Assembly (NCBI GenBank): GCA_012515595.1
Contig: JAAYYA010000359.1
Span: 1-54,714, forward strand
Reading direction: 5' to 3'
Source of the DNA: Actinomycetales bacterium
Lineage (GTDB): Bacteria > Actinomycetota > Actinomycetes > Actinomycetales > Dermatophilaceae
DNA length: 54,714 nt
The position numbers and the translations under genes are program-made. The notes below the pieces were generated by a model. It did not search any database. It saw only the letters and a program-made list of their open reading frames with translations, and had not been told where the DNA came from. Shown one piece after another: positions 48,963 through 54,714 of this stretch (within the stretch, counting starts at the first letter, position 1; every line of letters begins with the position of its first letter).

Positions 48963-49967
48963 ATGATCACTATTCCCGTGGAGCCGACCGCACCCGTCCA
49001 GGCTGAGGGCGAGGTCCGCGACGTGATCATCGTCGGCTCCGGCCCGGCCGGCTACACGGCGGCGGTCTACGCCGCACGGGCCAACCTGCGGCCGCTGCTG
49101 TTCGAGGGCGCGGTCACCGCGGGCGGCGCGCTCATGAACACCACGGACGTCGAGAACTTCCCGGGCTTCGAGAACGGGATCATGGGGCCGGACCTGATGT
49201 TCGCGATGCGCGGCCAGGCCGAGCGCTTCGGCGCCGAGCTGGTGCGGGACGACGTCGTCGACCTGGATCTGACCGGCCCGGTCAAGCTGGTGACCGACGC
49301 CAGCGGTCAGGTGCACCGTGCGCGCACCGTCATCCTGGCCATGGGGTCGGCCTACCGTGAGCTCGGCCTGCCGGACGAGAAGCGCCTCTCCGGCCACGGG
49401 CTGTCCTGGTGCGCGACGTGCGACGGAGCCTTCTTCCGCGACCAGGACATCGCGGTGGTCGGTGGCGGCGACTCCGCAATGGAGGAGGCGACCTTCCTGA
49501 CCCGGTTCGCGCGGTCGGTGACGGTCATCCACCGGCGCGACGAGCTGCGTGCCTCCAAGATCATGGCCGAGCGGGCCGAGAACGACCCCAAGATCTCCTT
49601 CATCTGGAACTCCGAGGTCGTCGCCCTGCTCGGGGACCCCAAGCTCACCGGCGTGACCCTGCGTGACACCGTGACCGGGGAGGAGCGCGAGGCGTCCTTC
49701 GCAGCCGTCTTCGTGGCGATCGGCCACGACCCGCGCAACGAGCTCGTCACTGGCCAGGTGGAGCTCGACGACGCCGGCTACGTGCTCGTCGAGGGTCGCA
49801 CCACGGCCACCAACATCCCCGGGGTCTTCGCCTGCGGCGACCTGGTCGACCACACCTACCGGCAGGCCATCACGGCTGCCGGCACCGGCTGTTCAGCCGC
49901 CCTGGACGCCGAGCGCTTCCTGGCCGCCCAGGAGGCTGCCCAGGATGTCGCCGAACTGGTGCACTGA
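48963..49967 (+). CDS. trxB: Thioredoxin reductase
   Basis: 334 aa. Reduces thioredoxin with NADPH through FAD and a redox disulfide. The FAD fingerprint is [20 protein letters not shown] (about 19-38), the redox pair CATC in [11 protein letters not shown] (about 150), the NADPH site [12 protein letters not shown] with HRRDELRAS, and the C-terminal FAD motif [23 protein letters not shown] 48,963 is chosen for GGAG eight bases upstream and the normal length; a longer GTG start near 48,891 would fall on the likely transcription start. Confidence 0.96.
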   Translation: MITIPVEPTAPVQAEGEVRDVIIVGSGPAGYTAAVYAARANLRPLLFEGAVTAGGALMNTTDVENFPGFENGIMGPDLMFAMRGQAERFGAELVRDDVVDLDLTGPVKLVTDASGQVHRARTVILAMGSAYRELGLPDEKRLSGHGLSWCATCDGAFFRDQDIAVVGGGDSAMEEATFLTRFARSVTVIHRRDELRASKIMAERAENDPKISFIWNSEVVALLGDPKLTGVTLRDTVTGEEREASFAAVFVAIGHDPRNELVTGQVELDDAGYVLVEGRTTATNIPGVFACGDLVDHTYRQAITAAGTGCSAALDAERFLAAQEAAQDVAELVH

Positions 49968-50073
49968 CGGCACGGTTCTCTGAAAAGCGAAGTGCCACAA
50001 CTTAATTCACCCAGTTAGCAAGAGTCCTCTCCGCGCAGGTCGGGGCAGGACACCACGAGGGAAGGGAATCCCA
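49968..50073 (+). promoter_or_regulatory. trxB-trxA intergenic region
   Basis: 106 bases with a relatively AT-rich core (49,990-50,030: ACAACTTAATTCACC, GTTAGCAAGAGT). It may carry a separate trxA promoter; no consensus is convincing. GAAGGGA before 50,074 is the trxA ribosome site. Confidence 0.35.
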
Positions 50074-50397
50074 ATGGCCACGAAGCACACCTCCGACGCC
50101 GAGTTCCAGGCCGACGTCCTCGACCAGTCGACGCCTGTCCTGGTGGACTTCTGGGCGCCCTGGTGCGGGCCGTGCAAGATGGTCGCCCCGATCCTGGAGG
50201 AGCTCTCCGAGGAGTACGGCGACAAGATCCAGGTCGTGAAGCTCAACACCGACGACAACCCGGCCGTGACCGGGCGCTACGGCATCACGGGGATCCCCAC
50301 GATGAACGTCTATGTGGGCGGCGAGGTCGTCAAGACCCTCGTCGGCGCGCTGCCGAAGCAGAAGCTCGTCCGCGAGCTCGAGGACTACCTGAACTGA
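50074..50397 (+). CDS. trxA: Thioredoxin
   Basis: 107 aa, the standard size. The active site is FWAPWCGPCKMVAPIL (about 26-41), with the cis-proline loop GIPTMNVY. It keeps cytoplasmic proteins reduced and is recharged by the TrxB encoded upstream. The gene after thioredoxin in mycobacteria, cwlM, is absent here; a terminator and convergent parB follow instead. Confidence 0.98.
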   Translation: MATKHTSDAEFQADVLDQSTPVLVDFWAPWCGPCKMVAPILEELSEEYGDKIQVVKLNTDDNPAVTGRYGITGIPTMNVYVGGEVVKTLVGALPKQKLVRELEDYLN

Positions 50398-50416
50398 CCC
50401 ACCCGCAGGTCGCACG

Positions 50417-50448
50417 GAACGCCCCGGACCGTCTGGTCCGGGGCGTTC
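50417..50448. terminator. Strong bidirectional hairpin between trxA and parB
   Basis: A perfect 14-base stem GAACGCCCCGGACC / GGTCCGGGGCGTTC with loop GTCT, 20 bases after the trxA stop. It lies between convergent genes (parB ends at 50,549), so it can end transcripts from both sides. Confidence 0.9.
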
Positions 50449-50548
50449 TGCCTGTGCGTGGCTGTTGCCCTGCGTGAGTGGTCAGGAGCACCGCCCACCG
50501 CGGCGGCCTGGTCGTGCGCCGGGCGGGCGAGGACGCGTTGGTCGCGGG

Positions 50549-51631
50549 CTACTCCGCGGCGAGCAGCCCCAGGATGCGCTCGAGGTCCTCCATCGAGGCG
50601 AACTCGACGGTCATCCGTCCCTTGCGCCGGCCCATGGCGATGGCCACCCGGGTGTCGAGCCGGTCGGCCAGGCGCGCGGCGTGCGCCTCGAGCTCGGGCT
50701 GGGGCTCCCGGGTGGCTTCGGACCGCTTGCGGGTGGGCTCACCACCCTCGCCGAGCAGGACGATCTCCTCCACGCTGCGCACCGACAGCCCCTCGGCCAC
50801 GATCCGCTGGGCCAGCCGCTCCATGGCTGCGCCGTCCGACAGTCCCAACAGCGCGCGGGCATGGCCCGCGCTCAGCACACCGGCGGCGACGCGCCGCTGC
50901 ACCAGCGGGGGGAGCTTCATCAGCCGCAGGGTGTTGCTGATCTGCGGGCGCGACCGTCCGATGCGGGTGGCCAGCTCCTCGTGCGTGCAGCCGAAGTCGT
51001 CGAGCAGCTGCTGGTAGGCCGCGGCCTCCTCCAGCGGGTTCAGCTGGGCGCGGTGCAGGTTCTCCAGCAGCGCGTCCCGGAGCAGGTCCTCGTCGGCCGT
51101 GTCGCGGATGATGGCCGGGATGGTCGCCAGGCCCACGTTCGTGGCCGCCCGCAGTCTGCGCTCACCCATGATGAGCTCGTAACCCGTTGCAGCAGAACGG
51201 ACCACGATCGGCTGCAGCACGCCGATCTCGCGGATGCTGTGCTCCAGCTCGGCGAGCTCGTCCTCGTCGAAGACCTGCCGGGGCTGTCGCGGGTTGGCCA
51301 CGATCTGATCCACCGCCAGCTCGGCGAACCGGGCCCCGGGGACGGCTTGGAGATCCTGCTCACCGGCGGCGAGATCCTGGTCCCCGGAGGACGTGTCGGC
51401 AGCCTTGAGGTCGTCGGACCGGACCGCTGTGTCCGGTCGTGCTCCGTCCGGTCCGGTCTGGTCGTCGGCGGAGTCCGCGGTTCCGTCCAGGAGGGCGGTG
51501 GCAACGCTGTGACCTGCGGAAACGTTCGTCTGGCGCGGGAAGAAGACGTCGCTCGGCCGATCGACCCCCGTGGGAGCCGGCGGGATCAGTGCCCCCAGTC
51601 CGCGACCCAGTCCCCGTCGTCGATCAGTCAT
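50549..51631 (-). CDS. parB: Chromosome partitioning protein ParB
   Basis: 360 aa. Begins with the usual [14 protein letters not shown]. The CTPase/ParB N-domain has [29 protein letters not shown] and [14 protein letters not shown]; the helix-turn-helix region has [20 protein letters not shown], and the C-terminal dimerisation part reads [19 protein letters not shown]. It binds the parS sites found in and near this operon. ATG 51,631 overlaps the parA stop by eight bases and has AGGAAGG eight bases upstream. Confidence 0.97.
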   Translation of the reverse strand: MTDRRRGLGRGLGALIPPAPTGVDRPSDVFFPRQTNVSAGHSVATALLDGTADSADDQTGPDGARPDTAVRSDDLKAADTSSGDQDLAAGEQDLQAVPGARFAELAVDQIVANPRQPRQVFDEDELAELEHSIREIGVLQPIVVRSAATGYELIMGERRLRAATNVGLATIPAIIRDTADEDLLRDALLENLHRAQLNPLEEAAAYQQLLDDFGCTHEELATRIGRSRPQISNTLRLMKLPPLVQRRVAAGVLSAGHARALLGLSDGAAMERLAQRIVAEGLSVRSVEEIVLLGEGGEPTRKRSEATREPQPELEAHAARLADRLDTRVAIAMGRRKGRMTVEFASMEDLERILGLLAAE

Positions 51632-52793
51632 CTGCACTGCCTTCCTGTCCGGCCCGTGCGGCACGGGCAACTTCCTTGGCGGCCTCCAGGTAGCACAGGG
51701 CGCCGCTGCTGATGGGGTCGTAGGTCATGACGGTCTCGCCGTGACTCGGCGCCTCGCTGATCCGCACCGACCGGGGGATCGAGGTCTTCAGGACCTGCTC
51801 GCGGAAGTGGGTCCGCACCTCGTCGGCGACCTGGGCCGACAGCCTGGTCCGTCCGTCATACATGGTGAGCAGGATGTGGGAGACCTCCAGCGAGGGGTTG
51901 AGGTGCTCCCTGATGAGTTCGATGTTGGTGAGCAGCTGGCTCAGGCCCTCGAGCGCGTAGTACTCGCACTGGATCGGGATGAGGACCTCGGAGCCGGCCA
52001 CGAAGGAGTTGATCGTCAGCAGGCCGAGGCTGGGTGGGCAGTCGATGAAGACGTAGTCGAAGGTCTGCCCCGCCGTGGCGCGCGCGCTGAGGAAGGCCCG
52101 GACCGCCTTGCGCAGCCTGCTCTCACGGGCCACCATCGGCACCAGCTCGATCTCGGCGCCGGCCAGGTCCACCGTGGCCGGAGCGCACCAGAGACCCGGG
52201 AGGGACGGACTCTCCTGGACCACGTCCGCGAGCGGGGTGCCGTCGATCAGGACGTCGTAGATCCCCGGGGTGTCACCACCGTGGGGGATGCCGAGCGCGG
52301 TGCTCGCGTTGCCCTGGGGGTCCATGTCCACCACCAGCACGCTGAGCCCGGACTGGCTGAGGGCGGCCGCCATGTTCACCGTGGTCGTGGTCTTGCCGAC
52401 GCCGCCCTTCTGGTTGGCGACCGTCACGATGCGGGTCTCGCGTGGCCGGGGAAGGCCGGCACCTGCGTGCCGCGGGCTCGTCACGCGGTGCTCGTCACGC
52501 GGTGGCTTGGCGCTCTCCGGCGACGGGGCTGTTTCACGTGAAACGGTGGTGGGGTCCTCCACCTCCGGCGGTGCGCTCGTCATGCTGGGAGTCGTGGTTT
52601 CACGTGAAACCGTGGTGGCCGGGTCGTCCCAGCCCCGCAGGGGCCACCCCACCTGGCCGGCGTCGTGTCCCGCGGTGATGGGGGCCTCCTCGCCGACCGA
52701 CAACGATGTGCGTATGCCGTGGCTCGGCTCCGTGGGCCACCCCAGCCGGGCGGTCGGTTCCTTGAGGGTCAGCGTCTTCATCCCGAGCATCAT
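51624..52793 (-). CDS. parA: Chromosome partitioning ATPase ParA
   Basis: 389 aa. The deviant Walker A motif KGGVGKTTT begins at about residue 129, with [11 protein letters not shown] and the Walker B region [13 protein letters not shown] further on. The 128-residue N-extension is low in complexity, contains two GWP motifs ([17 protein letters not shown]) and two VSRET peptides that are the translation of parS sites. N-extensions of actinobacterial ParA often bind polar scaffold proteins (inference here). ATG 52,793 overlaps the rsmG stop (ATGA); ATG 52,781 is an alternative, with GGGAG twelve bases upstream. Confidence 0.95.
   Translation of the reverse strand: MMLGMKTLTLKEPTARLGWPTEPSHGIRTSLSVGEEAPITAGHDAGQVGWPLRGWDDPATTVSRETTTPSMTSAPPEVEDPTTVSRETAPSPESAKPPRDEHRVTSPRHAGAGLPRPRETRIVTVANQKGGVGKTTTTVNMAAALSQSGLSVLVVDMDPQGNASTALGIPHGGDTPGIYDVLIDGTPLADVVQESPSLPGLWCAPATVDLAGAEIELVPMVARESRLRKAVRAFLSARATAGQTFDYVFIDCPPSLGLLTINSFVAGSEVLIPIQCEYYALEGLSQLLTNIELIREHLNPSLEVSHILLTMYDGRTRLSAQVADEVRTHFREQVLKTSIPRSVRISEAPSHGETVMTYDPISSGALCYLEAAKEVARAARAGQEGSADD
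52530..52545. promoter_or_regulatory. parS site 1 (inside parA)
   Basis: TGTTTCACGTGAAACG, one base from the consensus TGTTTCACGTGAAACA. Lies in the parA N-extension codons. Confidence 0.93.
52596..52611. promoter_or_regulatory. parS site 2 (inside parA)
   Basis: GGTTTCACGTGAAACC, a perfect 16-base palindrome with the full 14-base core. It is 66 bases from site 1 and also encodes VSRET. Confidence 0.92.
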
Positions 52794-53584
52794 CTCCCAC
52801 GTGATCCGGGTTCGGTGGACCCACGCCGAGGATTGGGTGACCTGCGCCGTGACTCGTCCGGCTTCCGGGTCGTGGCTCGACGCCCACTGGACTTCCCCGT
52901 CTGTTGTGCCGACACCGTGGGCCGCACCGGGGTGTGGCCGATGCGGATCTCGACAAGCCGGGTGGGTTCGGGCAGCACGTCCTCCCCCAGGACGATCAGC
53001 TGCGTCTGGGTCCCACCCGCGCGGCGCACCGCCACCTCGTCCTCGGCCAGCTCCTGGGCAGCGCTGGCACCCTTCAGGGCCATCAGCCTCCCGTCCCCCT
53101 CCAGCAGCGGAAGGCACCACGCCGCCAGGTCACCGATCCGGGCCACCGCCCGAGCCGTCACGACCGGTGCCCTCAACTTGCCCCAGAAGTCCTGCGCCCT
53201 GCCACGCAGCACCTGGACGTTCCCGAGCGACAGCTCGGCGGCCGCCTTCTCCAGCCAGGTCGTGCGCCGGAGCATCGGCTCGACGAGGACGACATCGAGG
53301 TCGGGCCGAGCGATCGCCAGCACTATCCCGGGGAGCCCGGCGCCGGATCCGACGTCGACGACCCGGGTGCGGTGCGGCAGCACCGACTCCACGACCCCGC
53401 AGTTGAGCAGGTGCCGGTCCCAGAGCCGGGGAGCCTCCCGTGGACCGATCAGGCCGTGGCTGACCCCCGTGTCCGCCAGCAGGTGCGCGAAGTGCTCGGC
53501 CAACTGGAGGCGGTTGCCGAATATCTCCGACGCGACCGGGGGCGGCCGGTCCGGCAGACCGGTCTGACCGATGTCGTGTTTCAC
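52790..53584 (-). CDS. rsmG: 16S rRNA (guanine-N7) methyltransferase RsmG (GidB)
   Basis: 264 aa. Methylates G527 of 16S rRNA (E. coli numbering). The SAM-binding site is VVDVGSGAGLPGIVLAIARP (about residues 80-100), with LPHRTR before it and the family motif GPREAPRLWDRHLLNCGVV near residue 50. A basic, disordered C-tail of about 50 residues (SGRRATTRKPDESRRRSPNP) is longer than usual. GTG 53,584 lies within parS site 3 and has GGAGGA eight bases upstream. First gene of the rsmG-parA-parB operon. Confidence 0.95.
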   Translation of the reverse strand: MKHDIGQTGLPDRPPPVASEIFGNRLQLAEHFAHLLADTGVSHGLIGPREAPRLWDRHLLNCGVVESVLPHRTRVVDVGSGAGLPGIVLAIARPDLDVVLVEPMLRRTTWLEKAAAELSLGNVQVLRGRAQDFWGKLRAPVVTARAVARIGDLAAWCLPLLEGDGRLMALKGASAAQELAEDEVAVRRAGGTQTQLIVLGEDVLPEPTRLVEIRIGHTPVRPTVSAQQTGKSSGRRATTRKPDESRRRSPNPRRGSTEPGSRGR

Positions 53585-53592
53585 GTGAAACG
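53577..53592. promoter_or_regulatory. parS site 3 (at the rsmG start)
   Basis: TGTTTCACGTGAAACG. The GTG start codon of rsmG is the centre of this palindrome, so it also sits between the ribosome site and the coding region. Confidence 0.94.
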
Positions 53593-53652
53593 TCCTCCGT
53601 CTGTGGTGCGTGGTGCCGCGGCACAGTCTGTCAGGCGGCCTCCGGACGAGAC

Positions 53653-53684
53653 CGACCCACCCCAGTGATCACCGGGATGGGTCG
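53653..53684. terminator. Hairpin between jag and rsmG
   Basis: CGACCCACCCC pairs with GGGATGGGTCG (one mismatch) around a ten-base loop, 25 bases after the jag stop. It may end or attenuate transcripts from yidC-jag before rsmG. Confidence 0.5.
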
Positions 53685-53708
53685 GGATGCCTGAGGTCGG
53701 CGGGCGGG

Positions 53709-54440
53709 TCAGTGCGCCGGCAGGACCACGACGTAGCGGTTCGGCTCGGTCCCCTCGGACTCCGAGCTCAGCCCCGCGGCCAGCACCTCGTCGTGGACGA
53801 CCTTGCGCTCGAAGGCCGACATCGGCTCCAGCTCGGCCCGCTCGCCGCTGTCCTTGACCTGCTCGGCCGTGGCGCGCGCCAACTCCACGAGCTGCGCCCG
53901 TCGACCGGCACGGTGGCCGGCGACGTCCAGCATCAGGCGGCTACGGTCACCGGTCTCGGCCTGCACGGCCAGCCGGGTCAGCTCCTGCAGGGCCTCCAGG
54001 ACCGCACCGTCGCGCCCCACGAGGCTCTTCGGCGCCGGTCCGTCCTCGGAGTCGACGATGGCGACGGCAGCGCGGTCGCCCTCGACGTTCACCTCCAGGT
54101 CGCCGTCGAGGTCCGCGATGTCCAGCAGCGTCTCGAGGAAGTCTGCGGCCACCTCACCCTCGTGCTCGAGGTGCTCGTGGCGGGTGCCGCGACGACCGGT
54201 ATCAGCGGAATCGAGAGCGCTGCTCTCGGAGCCGGTCTCGTCCGGGACGTCGGTCTCGGGCTCGTCGCCCAGGCTGTCGTCGGTCGTGCCGCCGGTCAGG
54301 CCGTCGTCGGTCAGGCCGTCGTCCGGTCCCGACTCGGGCGATGCCTGCTGCGCGGACTCCACCGGGTCGCTCGCTGCATCCACCAGGGGTTCGTCCTGAT
54401 CGTGATCGGTCGGTCTCTGCGTCATGGGTTCGGTGCTCAC
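53709..54440 (-). CDS. khpB: KhpB/Jag RNA-binding protein (KH + R3H)
   Basis: 243 aa. The N-terminal 85 residues are acidic and disordered, with a repeated GLTDDGLTGGTTDD stretch, and replace the Jag_N domain. A KH domain (about 88-165) has the GxxG loop GRDG in SLVGRDGAVLEALQELTRL, and an R3H domain (about 170-243) has MSAFERKVVHD. It binds RNA and takes part in cell elongation in other bacteria. GTG 54,440 is preferred because AGGAG lies five bases upstream; TTG 54,461 and ATG 54,425 are alternatives. It follows yidC as in other actinobacteria. Confidence 0.93.
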   Translation of the reverse strand: MSTEPMTQRPTDHDQDEPLVDAASDPVESAQQASPESGPDDGLTDDGLTGGTTDDSLGDEPETDVPDETGSESSALDSADTGRRGTRHEHLEHEGEVAADFLETLLDIADLDGDLEVNVEGDRAAVAIVDSEDGPAPKSLVGRDGAVLEALQELTRLAVQAETGDRSRLMLDVAGHRAGRRAQLVELARATAEQVKDSGERAELEPMSAFERKVVHDEVLAAGLSSESEGTEPNRYVVVLPAH

Positions 54441-54496
54441 CAAGGCTCCTGAGTTTGTCAAGGTGTGGTTCGTGGTCTGGGTGGGTGGCGCCGCGG

Positions 54497-54714
54497 TCAG
54501 CGTCCCTTAGGACGGTTTCCGGACTTCTTGCGCTTCTTGCTCTTGGGCTGCACGCGCTGGCCGCCGCGGTGTGCGGTCCCTGCGCCGCCGCTGAGCGTGC
54601 CGCCCCCGGATGCCACGCTGTCCTCGGTGTCCTCCGGGGCCGGGGTCAGCTGCATCTTCTTGACCGGCTTGCCCTTGGCCAGGCGACGCTCCTCCAGCGC
54701 CTTCTCCGCCGGGG
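54497..54714 (-). CDS. yidC: YidC membrane protein insertase, C-terminal tail (partial)
   Basis: Only the last 72 codons are in the window; the gene runs off the right edge. The tail has AEKALEERRLAKGKPVKK and ends in a very basic stretch (KSKKRKKSGNRPKGR), typical of ribosome-facing C-tails of actinobacterial YidC. The membrane part is not visible, so the call rests on this tail and on the fixed order yidC-jag-rsmG-parA-parB. Confidence 0.85.
   Translation of the reverse strand, partial: PAEKALEERRLAKGKPVKKMQLTPAPEDTEDSVASGGGTLSGGAGTAHRGGQRVQPKSKKRKKSGNRPKGR

Overview
The window is about 54.7 kb of very GC-rich DNA. Gene content and order point to an actinobacterium, most likely order Micrococcales (a member of the Intrasporangiaceae/Ornithinimicrobiaceae is my guess, not proven). 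The right-hand third has the classic origin-proximal actinobacterial order pcnA, NUDIX, DUF6049-type protein, murJ-pseudokinase fusion, sigM, anti-sigma factor, trxB, trxA, parB, parA, rsmG, jag/khpB and yidC, with three parS sites. oriC should therefore lie just beyond the right edge. No rRNA, tRNA, insertion sequence, phage gene or CRISPR array was seen.

Region 1 (1-17,085) is a surface-glycopolymer locus. It holds a GT-B glycosyltransferase, a Wzt/Wzm-type ABC exporter, a nucleotide-sugar dehydrogenase, a two-module glycosyltransferase with a coupled unknown gene, a TupA-like ATP-grasp ligase, two asparagine-synthetase-like PP-loop proteins (the second degenerate), a 992-aa GT2 + GT-B protein, a small membrane/coiled-coil protein and a shorter GT2 relative. 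A uronic acid donor plus ATP-grasp and PP-loop enzymes suggests a polymer carrying amide-linked groups (inference).

Region 2 (17,126-28,964) is accessory and surface related. Two tandem acyltransferase-3/SGNH proteins are followed by a secreted protein with PF04122-type cell-wall-binding repeats and a probable operon in the order of methylamine dehydrogenase maturation genes: mauE-like, mauD-like, and a Tat-exported Cys/Trp-rich mauA-like protein, then a six-TM protein. The catalytic heavy chain (mauB) and mauG are not present. A secreted M15-like peptidase with three wall-binding repeats closes the region, next to an AT-rich control region.

Region 3 (29,310-38,477) has ino1 and a PadR regulator divergent from a bifunctional penicillin-binding protein across two tandem CGATATATCG palindromes. 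It continues with a GT87-like membrane mannosyltransferase, an HtrA-like lipoprotein protease, a quinone oxidoreductase and a YdeI-family protein.

Region 4 (38,641-54,714) is the conserved origin-proximal block. It contains a SigR/SigH-type promoter in front of trxB and a strong terminator after trxA. No cwlM gene is present at its usual place.

The most unusual signal is non-coding. Short tandem arrays with an exact 32-bp period sit directly behind stop codons at three places (1-54, 38,550-38,640, 48,690-48,806), always in the same orientation relative to the preceding gene. A second 32-bp-spaced motif occurs at 7,467-7,516 and 24,723-24,770. Two micro-ORFs (47,553-47,774 and 25,352-25,432) are joined to both neighbours by 4-base start/stop overlaps.
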